A stretch of DNA of 64,000 nucleotides. It comes from Bacillus dicomae. GTDB taxonomy: Bacteria; Bacillota; Bacilli; Bacillales; Bacillaceae_G. The position numbers were made by a program, and so were the translations under genes. The notes under the pieces were generated by a model that did no database searches, was not told where the DNA came from, and was given only the letters and a program-made list of their open reading frames with translations. Shown here in pieces: positions 18,201-26,333 of the stretch; positions within the stretch are counted from its first letter, which is position 1; each line of letters opens with the position of its first letter. The DNA is taken from positions 62,001 through 126,000 of the forward strand of contig NZ_VHIV01000010.1 of NCBI RefSeq assembly GCF_006494425.1, given 5' to 3'.

Positions 18201-18354
18201 GCTTGCATTAGGATTTGAAGGTAGTGGCTTAATTTCTAAAGGACTTGGTGTAACAGTAATTGGTGGATTAACAAGTTCAACGTTATTAACACTTCTTATT
18301 GTTCCAATTGTTTATGAAGTATTAAGCAAATTTAAAAAGAAAAAAGCAAAATAA
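15238..18354 (+). CDS. swrC: RND efflux transporter (SwrC/AcrB family)
   Basis: 1038 residues with the RND pattern: a first membrane helix at residues 12-28, a large extracytoplasmic domain, six helices, a second large domain and five more helices. The intramembrane proton-relay acidic pair is visible in GRVVDDSIVVIENIY (about residue 421). Gram-positive SwrC exports surfactants and toxic amphiphiles without an outer-membrane partner. The loop near residue 245-270 is rich in Ser/Gln/Gly/Pro (SSASSQGSQNAGAGTQVPQ). AAGGGAG precedes the ATG. Expression is probably de-repressed by ligands of the divergent TetR protein. Confidence 0.88.
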   Translation: MNKIINFSLKNKFAVWLLTIIVTIAGIYSGLNMKLETIPDITTPVVTVTTVYPGATPEEVADKVSKPMEEQLQNLSGVNVVSSSSFQNASSIQVEYDFDKNMEKAETEIKDALTNVKLPEGVKDPKVSRVNFNAFPVISLSVASKNESLATLTENVEKNVVPGLKGLDGVASVQISGQQVDEVQLVFKKDKMKELGLSEDTVKNVIKGSDVSLPLGLYTFKDTEKSVVVDGNITTMKALKELKIPAVPSSASSQGSQNAGAGTQVPQMNPAAMNGIPTVTLDEIADIKEVGKAESISRTNGKEAIGIQIVKAADANTVDVVNAVKDKVKELEKKYKDLEIISTFDQGAPIEKSVETMLSKAIFGAIFAIVIIMLFLRNIRTTLISVVSIPLSLLIAVLVIKQMDITLNIMTLGAMTVAIGRVVDDSIVVIENIYRRMSLSEEKLRGKDLIREATKEMFIPIMSSTIVTIAVFLPLGLVKGMIGEMFLPFALTIVFALLASLLVAVTIVPMLAHSLFKKESMREKEVHHEEKPSKLANGYKRILAWALNHKIITSSIAVLLLVGSLALVPIIGVSFLPSEEEKMIIATYNPEPGQTLEDVEKIATKAEKHFQDNKDVKTIQFSLGGENPMSPGQSNQAMFFVQYDNDTKNFEKEKEQVVKDLQKMSGKGEWKNQDFGASGGSNEIKLYVYGDSSEDIKPVVKDIQNIMKKNKDLKDIDSSIAKTYAEYTLVADQEKLSKMGLTAAQIGMGLSNQHDRPVLTTIKKDSKDVNVYVEAEKQNYETIDDLTNRKITTPLGNEVAVKDVMTVKEGETSNTVKHRDGRVYAEVSAKLTSDDVSKASAAVQKEVDKMDLPSGVDVSMGGVTKDIQESFKQLGLAMLAAIAIVYFVLVVTFGGALAPFAILFSLPFTIIGALVALLISGETLSVSAMIGALMLIGIVVTNAIVLIDRVIHKENEGLSTREALLEAGATRLRPILMTAIATIGALIPLALGFEGSGLISKGLGVTVIGGLTSSTLLTLLIVPIVYEVLSKFKKKKAK

Positions 18355-18356
18355 CA

Positions 18357-18391
18357 AAAAAATAACCTCGCAGTTAGCGAGGTTATTTTTT
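18357..18391. terminator. Bidirectional terminator between swrC and msrAB
   Basis: AAAAAATAACCTCGC-agtta-GCGAGGTTATTTTTT, 15-bp stem. The right arm overlaps the last codons of the msrAB gene on the minus strand. Confidence 0.85.
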
Positions 18392-19348
18392 ATTCCCAAA
18401 CAAGATTAGGAAATCACCATAGCCCTCTTTTTCTAATTCCTCTTTTGGAATAAATCGAAGAGCTGCTGAATTTATACAATAGCGAAGTCCATTCGGTCCT
18501 GGACCATCTGGAAATACGTGCCCGAGATGAGAGTCTCCTTCTTTACTTCTCACTTCTGTACGCGTCATATTATGACTCACATCCATTTTTTCTTTCACAC
18601 TAGCTGACATAACTGGCTTCGTAAAACTAGGCCATCCACATCCGCTATCAAATTTATCTATAGAAGTAAACAAAGGCTCACCTGAAACGATATCTACATA
18701 AAGACCTTCTTCTTTATGATTCCAATACTCATTTTGGAAGGGCGGTTCAGTTCCATTTTCCTGCGTTACATAAAACTGCATCTCATTGAGTTTTTCTTTT
18801 AAATGAGCATTATCCTTTGGCCAATGTTGCTTAATAAATGCATCTCGCCCTGAGCCCTTACGGTATAACTCGTAGCGGAATGTGTTTTTCTTATGATATC
18901 CTTGGTGATATTCTTCAGCCGGATAAAATGTAGCAGCTGGCAATATTTTTGTCGCAATCGGCTTTGAAAAACGCCCACTCTTTGCAAGCTCTTCTTTTGA
19001 AGCCTCTGCTTTTTTATGCTGTTCTTCATCGTGATAAAAAATCACTGTTTCATAAGACTGCCCGCGATCGTGGAATTGCCCTCCAATATCAGTCGGATCA
19101 ATTTGTCTCCAATATATATTTAATAACTCCTCATACGGCATTTTATTTGCATCAAATGTAATTTGTACTGCCTCATAATGTCCCGTCGTTTCTGAACATA
19201 CTTCTTTATATGTTGGATTCTCTTTATGACCACCTGTATAGCCAGAAACAACCTTTATAATTCCTTCCATCTCTTCAAATGGCGAAACCATACACCAGAA
19301 GCACCCTCCAGCAAATGTAGCTAACTCTACCTTTTCATTTACAGCCAT
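18383..19348 (-). CDS. msrAB: Fused peptide methionine sulfoxide reductase MsrA-MsrB
   Basis: 321 residues. MsrA domain: residues about 7-165 with the catalytic GCFWC at 15-19, reducing the S epimer. MsrB domain: about 175-315 with [19 protein letters not shown] and the catalytic Cys in RYCINSAAL, reducing the R epimer. The MsrB part shows [11 protein letters not shown] where zinc-containing forms have a CxxC pair, so it appears to be the zinc-free type. It repairs oxidised methionine in the cytosol using thioredoxin. GGGGTGA precedes the ATG. Confidence 0.93.
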   Translation of the reverse strand: MAVNEKVELATFAGGCFWCMVSPFEEMEGIIKVVSGYTGGHKENPTYKEVCSETTGHYEAVQITFDANKMPYEELLNIYWRQIDPTDIGGQFHDRGQSYETVIFYHDEEQHKKAEASKEELAKSGRFSKPIATKILPAATFYPAEEYHQGYHKKNTFRYELYRKGSGRDAFIKQHWPKDNAHLKEKLNEMQFYVTQENGTEPPFQNEYWNHKEEGLYVDIVSGEPLFTSIDKFDSGCGWPSFTKPVMSASVKEKMDVSHNMTRTEVRSKEGDSHLGHVFPDGPGPNGLRYCINSAALRFIPKEELEKEGYGDFLILFGNKK

Positions 19349-19405
19349 TCTTTCACCCCTATTCTATGTTCTTCTTACAGTATGGCATAAGAAACATCAT
19401 GTTAT

Positions 19406-19442
19406 AAAAGAAAAAGCATCGAACATCGATGCTTTTTCTTTT
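19406..19442 (-). terminator. Terminator after the AI-2E family permease gene
   Basis: Perfect 17-bp stem AAAAGAAAAAGCATCGA-aca-TCGATGCTTTTTCTTTT; A/T runs on both sides. Confidence 0.82.
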
Positions 19443-19449
19443 CTTCACT

Positions 19450-20484
19450 TTATTTTTTCCCAACTTCCTTCTCCATTTCATCACTTGTCACATCTAAGAC
19501 ATCTAATAAGAAAATGAAGATTGGAATACCGATAATTAATCCCCATACACCTAAGAAGTGTTCTGAGAAGATTAATACCATAAACGTATAGAAAATCGGT
19601 AAGTTTGTTTTTTGCGACATAAACTTCGGATTTAACACGTAACTTTCAAGCGCATGAATGACTGTTACGATAATTAAAATATAAACCACGTACATAATAC
19701 CGCCGATATTGTAAGCAATCATACAAAGCGGGAATAACGAAATGATAACCCCAGCTACTGGAATTAAACCGAGTAAGAAGATCATTAACGCTAAACCTAA
19801 TAATTGTGGGAATCCTAATATCCATAGTGCAATAACGGATAAAACACAGTTAACAACTGCAATTAAAAATTGGGCTTCAATTACTTTTCCGAATGAACGT
19901 GCAAATTTCTTACCGAAGTACTCGATTTCAGTATAGAAAATTGCAAGTCGGCTTTCTTTAAATTTTGCAGTAAAAGCAACGATACGAGATTTCTCCAATA
20001 AGAAAAATAGACTTAAGATTAAAGAAAGTAACACTTGAAGGCCAAATTTCCCAACATTCGTAATCGATTTATACAAGATGTCAACGCCTTGTCCTACATA
20101 CTTCGAAAGTTCCATATGATTGACAGCATTAACTGCATACTTAATTAATTCACTATCTGGTGGGTTTCTTAAAAATACGTTAAATTGATAAATCAATTGT
20201 GAAATTTGTATTGTTAACACTGGTAAATATTTAAATAGCGTAATAGCAATTCCGCCAATTAACATGACATATAGAAATGCTATAATAATTTTTCTATTAA
20301 TGGGCATGAAATGATCTAATTTGCGAGAAATAAACTTTTGAAATCGATCCATTAAATACGTGAGAATAAACGTAATTAAAATTAAATTCAACATACTTTG
20401 CAGCCCGTATAACACGAGAGCAAGTATTACTAATACGAGTAACCTCTGAAATCCTTTGCTTTGAAACAGGTTTTTTATTTGCAT
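19450..20484 (-). CDS. AI-2E family transporter / PerM-like permease
   Basis: 344 residues with about eight hydrophobic segments in the family pattern: a pair near the N-terminus, a central amphipathic stretch (YQFNVFLRNPPDSELIKYAVNAVNHMELSKYVGQG), and a C-terminal cluster with the glycine-rich LLGLIPVAGVIISLFP motif and VLNPKFMSQKTNLP. Members include quorum-signal exporters and Na+/H+ antiporters, so the substrate is open. The SD-like AGGAGAG is about 14 nt from the ATG, which is long; directly upstream of it lies an ATAAAGTAAAAC repeat copy (20511). Confidence 0.8.
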   Translation of the reverse strand: MQIKNLFQSKGFQRLLVLVILALVLYGLQSMLNLILITFILTYLMDRFQKFISRKLDHFMPINRKIIIAFLYVMLIGGIAITLFKYLPVLTIQISQLIYQFNVFLRNPPDSELIKYAVNAVNHMELSKYVGQGVDILYKSITNVGKFGLQVLLSLILSLFFLLEKSRIVAFTAKFKESRLAIFYTEIEYFGKKFARSFGKVIEAQFLIAVVNCVLSVIALWILGFPQLLGLALMIFLLGLIPVAGVIISLFPLCMIAYNIGGIMYVVYILIIVTVIHALESYVLNPKFMSQKTNLPIFYTFMVLIFSEHFLGVWGLIIGIPIFIFLLDVLDVTSDEMEKEVGKK

Positions 20485-20812
20485 AATCGACGAGTACTCT
20501 CTCCTGTCCTATAAAGTAAAACGTTAATAAGTAGATTTTTTCTCTCTTCTCTACCTTTAATTATTCATTCATATGAAGATTTTTATAAGCTTATGATATG
20601 TCTTCCTTATTAGACCATATAGTAGCTTACTTCTTATTTTACAATACAATGACCTAATTCAAAACGTATTCTGCAAAGTATTAATGAAGATTTAAGGAAA
20701 CTTACATTTTGTTAAAAGAGGTCTTACCACTACTGTAACATAAAAAGCAAGCTATCAGTAGAAATCTGTCCTACAAATAGCTTGCTTTTCTCATTTTTTT
20801 AAGTAAGTTTTA
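20485..20812. other. Intergenic region with a repeat copy and the lrgB terminator
   Basis: 328 bp. ATAAAGTAAAAC at 20511-20522 is followed by a GTAGA...TCTAC hairpin. At 20743-20789 AAAAGCAAGCTAT...ATAGCTTGCTTTT forms the terminator of the minus-strand lrgAB operon, with a T-run on that strand. Nothing else recognised. Confidence 0.6.
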
Positions 20813-21505
20813 CTATCCAATAAACGGCATAAACATCGGTATGACAACTACAGTTACAACCCCAACTACTGTTACAGCAATACTTGCCATAGCTGCCTCT
20901 ACTTCACCCATTTCAATTCCTACTGCCACTCCTAATGCGTGACCTGCTGTTCCAAGCGCTAAACCTTTTGCAATTGGATGTTTTACTCTAAATGTTTTTA
21001 AGAATAATGCTCCTAATGCGTATACGATAACTGCGTTAAAAATAACTGCAAATGATGTAATTGCTGGTATACCACCAATACTTTCAGAGATTGGTAACGC
21101 AATTGCTGTTGTTGCTGCTTGTGGTAACATTGAATTCATTACTGCTGTATCTAGACCAATTGCTTTTGCAACAATGAACACGACAATTACTGAACAAATA
21201 GATCCGACTACGATAGCCGATAAAATTTGCCACCAATATTTTTTTAACTTATCAACTTGTTTATATAACGGAATTGCAAAGGCGATTGTTGCTGGTTCTA
21301 GGAAAAAGCTAATCATTTTTCCGCCAGTATTATATTCTTCGAAAGTGAAGTTACCTACTTTTAGAAAGACAATTCCTAAAACCATTGCTACGAATAACGG
21401 TGTAAATAAGAAGAAGCCTTTTGAATGTTTAAACAATAATGTTCCGATTCCGTATGCGATTAATGAAACGACGATTCCGAAATATGGAGTCATTGTGCTT
21501 GCCAT
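20813..21505 (-). CDS. lrgB: LrgB/PftB-like membrane protein (antiholin-like; pyruvate transport)
   Basis: 230 residues, about seven hydrophobic helices. Diagnostic stretches: [83 protein letters not shown] (cited only by its key GTAGHALG core). The start is set at the second ATG because AGGAGG would lie only 2 nt from the first and is 8 nt from the second. In staphylococci LrgAB was described as antiholin-like; in B. subtilis the same pair (PftAB) takes up pyruvate. Co-transcribed with lrgA 34 bp upstream. Confidence 0.9.
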   Translation of the reverse strand: MASTMTPYFGIVVSLIAYGIGTLLFKHSKGFFLFTPLFVAMVLGIVFLKVGNFTFEEYNTGGKMISFFLEPATIAFAIPLYKQVDKLKKYWWQILSAIVVGSICSVIVVFIVAKAIGLDTAVMNSMLPQAATTAIALPISESIGGIPAITSFAVIFNAVIVYALGALFLKTFRVKHPIAKGLALGTAGHALGVAVGIEMGEVEAAMASIAVTVVGVVTVVVIPMFMPFIG

Positions 21506-21539
21506 GTCCATTACCTCCTAACAATATATACTACAATGG

Positions 21540-21971
21540 TTACGCAACTTTTCCGTGCTTGCGTCCTTTATTTACTACTTTCAATTCTTTTGTATCTTCT
21601 GTTTCTTTTTCATCTTTTCCTAAAATAAATTGTGCAAATAATCCTGTTACAGCGAGTAAAATAACTGTTGCGACAACAATTACAGTTAAAATTTGTACAA
21701 AATATTGTCCCATTACACCAAGAGAATTAATAACTGAAATACCTGATGGGACGAAAAGGAATCCGATAATACCTGTTAAAGCTGTTCCGAGTGATTCAAC
21801 TTGTTCTAATTTAATAACCTTTAAACATAATAGACTAAATAAAATGACTAACCCGATTACCGATGAAGGCATCGGAATTGGTAAATGTGTTGCAATAATA
21901 TTAGAAATTAACATAATAGCTGAGAATATGAATGCTTGTGATAAGAAACTATATACTTTTTTCGTACTCAT
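21540..21971 (-). CDS. lrgA: LrgA/PftA-like membrane protein (antiholin-like; pyruvate transport)
   Basis: 143 residues, four helices, with the LrgA/CidA pattern ([34 protein letters not shown]). An upstream in-frame ATG would add 27 polar residues that do not match the family; the ATG at 21971 has GAGGTGG before it. The C-terminus is highly charged ([22 protein letters not shown]). It forms a complex with LrgB in the membrane. It is downstream of lytSR, and a cre-like site lies 54 bp upstream. Confidence 0.9.
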   Translation of the reverse strand: MSTKKVYSFLSQAFIFSAIMLISNIIATHLPIPMPSSVIGLVILFSLLCLKVIKLEQVESLGTALTGIIGFLFVPSGISVINSLGVMGQYFVQILTVIVVATVILLAVTGLFAQFILGKDEKETEDTKELKVVNKGRKHGKVA

Positions 21972-22024
21972 TTTGGCCACCTCTTTCGATTTGGTACCTT
22001 TATTGTATAGGATATAACCTTCTA

Positions 22025-22039
22025 GGTAAGCGTTTACAT
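22025..22039 (-). promoter_or_regulatory. cre (CcpA) site upstream of lrgAB
   Basis: On the minus strand, ATGTAAACGCTTACC matches WTGNAANCGNWNNCW at all fixed positions except the last. B. subtilis pftAB is known to be repressed by CcpA, which supports the reading. A TTGACG lies just upstream (minus strand), so the site would overlap the core promoter. Confidence 0.6.
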
Positions 22040-22096
22040 AACGGAACGTCAAATATACAGAATCAGTTACAAATATAAAAGGATGAAATACAAAAG

Positions 22097-22124
22097 CTGC
22101 TTCTTAAATACGAAGCAGCTTCTT
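22097..22124 (-). terminator. Hairpin between lytR and lrgA
   Basis: AAGCTGCTTC/GAAGCAGCTT stem spanning the lytR stop codon, followed on the minus strand by TTTGTATTT. It probably separates lytSR from lrgAB transcription, at least partly. Confidence 0.65.
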
Positions 22125-22844
22125 GAGTTCTTTTGCGTATGTACGACTAACAGGTACTTTTGATCCTTCTTTCATAATTAAATTATAAGTAGAATTGAAC
22201 CATGGCTGAATTTCAGTAATGTGATTAATATTCGCAATAAAACTACGATGGACACGCATGAAACTTACTTGTGGCAACTTCTTTTCTAAAATAACAAGTG
22301 TATCGTGTGTTACATATGTTTCTCTCATCGTTTTTACGGTCACCTTTCCGTCCACAAGTCCCACATATATAATATCTTCAATATTCACAAGCACAATCGA
22401 TTCCTCAATTGGTAATGCTAATTTATGCATCTCAGTCGTTACATCTACATTCTTTACATCTTGCTTTGTTTCTAATTTTATTTGTTTTTGCTTTTTATAT
22501 TTCTTTAATGTCTGTACGATACGTTCTTCATCAAATGGTTTTAAAATGTAATCTAACGCGTCTACCTCAAATGCTTGCAATGCATATTGATCGTAGGCAG
22601 TAGCAAACACAATTGCAGGTGGATTTTTCATCTTTTTTAATATATTTGCGATTTCAAATCCATTATCATCAGATAACTGAATGTCTAGAAAAACAATATC
22701 TGGTTTGTTTTTCATTAGCTCTTCTAATGCGTCTTCTACACAATCAGCCTCGCCTATTATTTCTACTTCTTTTGTTTGCTCTAATAAATATTTCAATTCA
22801 TCCCGTGCCAGCATTTCATCATCGACTACCAATACTTTTAACAC
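22104..22844 (-). CDS. lytR: LytR/LytT-like response regulator (LytTR DNA-binding domain)
   Basis: 246 residues. Receiver domain 1-120 with VVDDE and the phospho-acceptor Asp54 in IVFLDIQLSD, and the KP pair in LKPFDEER. LytTR domain about 145-246 with FMRVHRSFIANINHITEIQPW and VPVSRTYAKELKKLL. The start is GTG (22844), with GGGGAGGAA at good spacing. It overlaps lytS by 26 bp, implying translational coupling. It activates lrgAB in response to the LytS kinase. Confidence 0.92.
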   Translation of the reverse strand: MLKVLVVDDEMLARDELKYLLEQTKEVEIIGEADCVEDALEELMKNKPDIVFLDIQLSDDNGFEIANILKKMKNPPAIVFATAYDQYALQAFEVDALDYILKPFDEERIVQTLKKYKKQKQIKLETKQDVKNVDVTTEMHKLALPIEESIVLVNIEDIIYVGLVDGKVTVKTMRETYVTHDTLVILEKKLPQVSFMRVHRSFIANINHITEIQPWFNSTYNLIMKEGSKVPVSRTYAKELKKLLRI

Positions 22845-24591
22845 TCCGTTTTTCCTCCCCTACTTTTTTTGGAATTACAAATAGGATTTTTGTCCCTCGC
22901 TCTAATTCACTTTCAATTTGAAGCATTGTCTCTTTCCCAAATAACCCGATAAGTCGTTCATTAATATTATATAAAGCCGTTCCAGTCCCTTTCTTTGAGG
23001 AAACTACCATTTTTCCTAATTGATCGAGACGTTCCTGTTCAATTCCTTGTCCATTGTCTTTTACTTCAAAATGAACCCTACCCTCTTTTTCAAAAACATA
23101 CACTTCCACCTCGCATACTGGTTGCTTCTTCGGAAAAGCGTGTCGCAACGCATTTTCAACCAATAATTGAAGAACAAACGGTGGTACTAAAGTTGTCTTT
23201 AGCTCATCCTCAATATACATCTTTACTTCATACTTATTTGGAAACCTTGCTTGTTCTAGCGATAGATATGCCTGTACATGGTTTAATTCTTGTTCTAGCG
23301 GAATCAATAACTGACGTGCCCCTTGCAAATTACAACGGAAATACACGCTAAGCTGCAGTAATAGCTTCCTTGCTTTTTCTACATCTGTTCGACATAAAGC
23401 TGATACTGTATTAATCGCATTAAATAAAAAATGCGGATTAATTTGTGCTTGTAATGCTTTTATCTCCGCATCTTGTAATAATTTACTTTGCAACTCAGCT
23501 TCACCTAATTCCAATTGTGTAGAGAATATTTTTGCTAATCCTTCTGCTAATTCCTCTTCCACACGACTTAACTGGTTAGGATTTTTGAAATACAATTTTA
23601 ATGTCCCTATCGTATTTCCATGTGAAGTTAGTGGAATAACAATAGCAGCTTGCAAGGGGCAGCCCTCATGTTGGCAATTAATAACCTCACGTGATTTCGC
23701 CTTCATTATTTTCCCTGTATTTAACACTTCTTTCGATAAACCAGTTATTAAACTATGTGAAGGAATATGGTGATCTGATGCTAATCCAACATGAGCTAAT
23801 ATTTTCTCTGTATCTGTTAAGGATACCGCATCTGTTCCTGTAAAGCGGTGAATAATTTGTGCCACATGCTTACACGATTCTTCTGTTAAGCCTTGGCGAA
23901 AATATGGTAATGTTTTGTCAGCAATTCGTAATACTTTATGCGTTTGCAAAGCCTTCGCATTTTCTTCCTGGCGCAAAATAGCTTGTATCATAGAAAGTAA
24001 AATAAAACTCCCGAAACTATTTACAAGGATCATTGGTATCGCAATTGTTTTCACAATATTAATTCCATCCTCTACGATTAATAGGATCATAATCATTTCT
24101 AAAGAAACGATAAATACACTTAAAACCGCTGAAAACTTAGGTGTAATTGTACGATTATATTTTTTAAAAATGTATCCAATATACCCCGTTATAACACCTG
24201 CTAAAATTGATGAAATTGCACAACTTAGCGCTGTCGTCCCGCCAAGCATATAACGGTGAATACCAGCAATTGCTCCTACTCCAATTCCGACAATTGGACC
24301 ACCAAGCAATCCACTAATTCCAACACCCATAATACGTGTATTCGCAATTGTACTCGATGATGAAACACCTTGTAGCCAATTTTCATTCATAATTGTATTC
24401 CCTGCAATTTCAATTCCTGTGTAATTGCTTACAATTGTAAACACTGAAAAAATACAAATAAGCTTAAGCTTATCTACATACCCATCTTGCCTATGAAGAA
24501 GACGCCTGAACGTTTTAATATGAGAAAGCAAAAACCCTAAAATAACAATAAGTCCGACACGTTCGATCATCATAAGTACTAAATTTAGCAT
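22819..24591 (-). CDS. lytS: LytS-type sensor histidine kinase (5TM-LYT, GAF, His_kinase)
   Basis: 590 residues. Six hydrophobic segments in the first 200 residues including the 5TM-LYT signature (NTRIMGVGISGLLGGPIVGIG), a GAF domain at about 225-360 with two Cys (CQHEGCPLQAA), then a His_kinase domain with the phospho-His in LQAQINPHFLFNAINT and an HATPase domain with NALRHAF and DNGQG. The B. subtilis orthologue LytS/PftS senses extracellular pyruvate. It is the first gene of lytSR. ATG start. Confidence 0.92.
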   Translation of the reverse strand: MLNLVLMMIERVGLIVILGFLLSHIKTFRRLLHRQDGYVDKLKLICIFSVFTIVSNYTGIEIAGNTIMNENWLQGVSSSSTIANTRIMGVGISGLLGGPIVGIGVGAIAGIHRYMLGGTTALSCAISSILAGVITGYIGYIFKKYNRTITPKFSAVLSVFIVSLEMIMILLIVEDGINIVKTIAIPMILVNSFGSFILLSMIQAILRQEENAKALQTHKVLRIADKTLPYFRQGLTEESCKHVAQIIHRFTGTDAVSLTDTEKILAHVGLASDHHIPSHSLITGLSKEVLNTGKIMKAKSREVINCQHEGCPLQAAIVIPLTSHGNTIGTLKLYFKNPNQLSRVEEELAEGLAKIFSTQLELGEAELQSKLLQDAEIKALQAQINPHFLFNAINTVSALCRTDVEKARKLLLQLSVYFRCNLQGARQLLIPLEQELNHVQAYLSLEQARFPNKYEVKMYIEDELKTTLVPPFVLQLLVENALRHAFPKKQPVCEVEVYVFEKEGRVHFEVKDNGQGIEQERLDQLGKMVVSSKKGTGTALYNINERLIGLFGKETMLQIESELERGTKILFVIPKKVGEEKRSVKSIGSR

Positions 24592-24706
24592 CTGTGATTC
24601 ATTCCTTTTTACATTAGTTAGTTTTATTATGGGAAAATAATGAAGTATGCGTCAAGAAGAATGAAATATCTTTTGAAATATTTTACACATAACAATTCCT
24701 CTTTAT

Positions 24707-24735
24707 TTGACAATCTAATAGAAGGGTGCTAAAAA
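24707..24735 (+). promoter_or_regulatory. Promoter of the MFS gene leader
   Basis: TTGACA at 24707-24712, a 17-bp spacer, then TAAAAA at 24730-24735. The transcript would begin about 175 nt before the coding region, including the attenuator. Confidence 0.6.
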
Positions 24736-24753
24736 TAAAGTAATATCATACAG

Positions 24754-24786
24754 TCCTTTAACCCAACCCCGTGAGGTTGAGAAGGA
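24754..24786 (+). promoter_or_regulatory. PyrR-binding hairpin (PyrR attenuator)
   Basis: UCCUU and AAGGA close an outer stem, CAACC/GGUUG an inner stem, with an internal purine-rich AGA side and a terminal loop region CCCGTGAGG fitting the PyrR consensus CCNGNGAGG. The layout is that of pyr operon leaders in Bacillus (TCCTTTAA ... CCAGAGAGG ... GAGAAGGA). The 3' half, TGAGAAGG at 24778-24785, is exactly complementary to CCTTCTCA of the terminator 5' arm, so binding hairpin plus terminator and the antiterminator are mutually exclusive. Confidence 0.75.
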
Positions 24787-24838
24787 AGTCGGAATATACT
24801 ATACGTATGGTCTTTTTTAGAGATACGTATGCTTTTTT

Positions 24839-24874
24839 GGCCTTCTCATCATATCAGGTGAGAAGGCCTTTTGT
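24839..24874 (+). terminator. Leader terminator (attenuator) of the MFS gene
   Basis: GGCCTTCTCA ... TGAGAAGGCC, a 10-bp stem with a 10-nt loop, then TTTTGTT. It lies before the MFS gene, in the leader, not after a gene. A weaker ATACGTAT-based hairpin with GCTTTTTT follows the PyrR hairpin at 24801-24837. Confidence 0.8.
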
Positions 24875-24918
24875 TATTCTTCCATAGCGACTGTAGGAGA
24901 AAATAAGGAGGAATAATG

Positions 24919-26217
24919 ATGAACGTCACTACTGATGTACAATCAACAACAGAGGAGACGAAAGAGAAAAGATATAAAACATTATTTGGTTCTGCGCTAG
25001 GATATGCAGCTGAAGGTTTAGATATGTTGCTCTTATCTTTCGTACTCGTCTACATTTTAAAAGAATTTCACTTAAGCCCTGTTGAAGGTGGCAATTTAAC
25101 ATTAGCTACCACAATAGGAATGCTAATCGGATCTTATTTATTCGGATTTATTGCTGATTTATTTGGGCGTATCCGTACGATGGCCTTCACAATTTTACTA
25201 TTTTCACTCGCAACAGCACTCATTTATTTCGCAACAGATTATTGGCAATTATTAATTCTTCGTTTTTTAGTTGGAATGGGAGTTGGTGGTGAATTCGGTA
25301 TTGGGATGGCCATCGTAACTGAAACATGGTCTAAAGAAATGCGCGCTAAGGCAACATCCGTTGTTGCACTTGGATGGCAGTTTGGCGTATTAGTCGCTTC
25401 ACTCCTTCCAGCATTTATCGTCCCGCATTTCGGATGGAGAGCCGTTTTCTTATTTGGACTTATTCCTGCTTTACTAGCTGTCTATGTCCGCAAAAGTTTA
25501 AGTGAACCGAAAATATGGGAACAAAAACAACGATACAAAAAAGAATTGTTACAAAAAGAAGCTGAGGGTAATTTAACAGCTACTGAGGCAGAACAACTAA
25601 AACAAATGAAAAAGTTCCCACTTCGAAAGTTATTTGCCAATAAAAAAGTAACGATAACAACAATTGGTCTTATTATTATGTCATTCATTCAGAACTTCGG
25701 ATATTATGGAATTTTCACATGGATGCCAACTATTTTAGCTAATAAATATAACTACACATTAGCAAAAGCGAGCGGTTGGATGTTCATCTCTACGATCGGC
25801 ATGCTAATTGGAATTGCAACTTTCGGTATTCTAGCTGATAAAATTGGTCGTCGCAAAACTTTTACAATCTATTATGTCGGTGGTACTATATACTGTCTCA
25901 TTTACTTTTTCTTATTTACAGACTCAACATTATTGTTATGGGGAAGCGCATTGCTTGGATTCTTTGCAAATGGCATGATGGGAGGATTCGGAGCAATTTT
26001 AGCTGAAAACTATCCAGCTGAAGCTCGTTCTACAGCAGAAAACTTTATTTTCGGTACAGGACGTGGTTTAGCTGGATTTGGGCCTGTTATTATCGGGTTA
26101 CTCGCTGCAGGTGGTAATTTAATGGGAGCACTATCTCTCATCTTCATTATCTATCCAATCGGTTTAGTTACAATGCTATTATGCGTCCCAGAGACGAAAG
26201 ATAAAGTATTAGAATAG
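24919..26217 (+). CDS. MFS transporter, likely pyrimidine-related by regulation
   Basis: About 432 residues with twelve membrane segments and the MFS loop motif GFIADLFGRIRT between helices 2 and 3 (and GILADKIGRRKT between 8 and 9). A polar, Thr-rich cytosolic N-terminus precedes GYAAEGLDMLLLSFVLVYIL, and the long central loop is charged. It resembles the organic acid/aromatic acid:H+ symporter branch; the sequence alone does not give a substrate. The PyrR-type attenuator in its leader suggests a pyrimidine base, nucleoside or orotate-like acid. Two tandem ATGs; 24919 is better spaced from AAGGAGG. Confidence 0.82.
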   Translation: MNVTTDVQSTTEETKEKRYKTLFGSALGYAAEGLDMLLLSFVLVYILKEFHLSPVEGGNLTLATTIGMLIGSYLFGFIADLFGRIRTMAFTILLFSLATALIYFATDYWQLLILRFLVGMGVGGEFGIGMAIVTETWSKEMRAKATSVVALGWQFGVLVASLLPAFIVPHFGWRAVFLFGLIPALLAVYVRKSLSEPKIWEQKQRYKKELLQKEAEGNLTATEAEQLKQMKKFPLRKLFANKKVTITTIGLIIMSFIQNFGYYGIFTWMPTILANKYNYTLAKASGWMFISTIGMLIGIATFGILADKIGRRKTFTIYYVGGTIYCLIYFFLFTDSTLLLWGSALLGFFANGMMGGFGAILAENYPAEARSTAENFIFGTGRGLAGFGPVIIGLLAAGGNLMGALSLIFIIYPIGLVTMLLCVPETKDKVLE

Positions 26218-26283
26218 ATTAAAACTATACAAAATAACTGTTCGAATACTCTTTCCTTCAGGAAAAGTAGTTGGATAAATTGT

Positions 26284-26322
26284 AAAGAGGAAGCATCTCA
26301 TTTAAGATGCTTCCTCTTTTAT
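26284..26322. terminator. Bidirectional terminator between MFS and BCCT genes
   Basis: AAAGAGGAAGCATCT-cattta-AGATGCTTCCTCTTT, 15-bp perfect stem between convergent genes. Confidence 0.88.
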
Positions 26323-26333
26323 TTGTTTATTTA

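Noticed and set aside
22995-23351. 118-codon plus-strand frame inside lytS
   Set aside because: It is a shadow of the lytS coding frame, without ribosome site or recognisable motif.
24754-24786. Purine, preQ1 or SAM riboswitch as explanation of the MFS leader
   Set aside because: The conserved cores of those riboswitches are missing, while the PyrR hairpin consensus and the antiterminator complementarity both fit.
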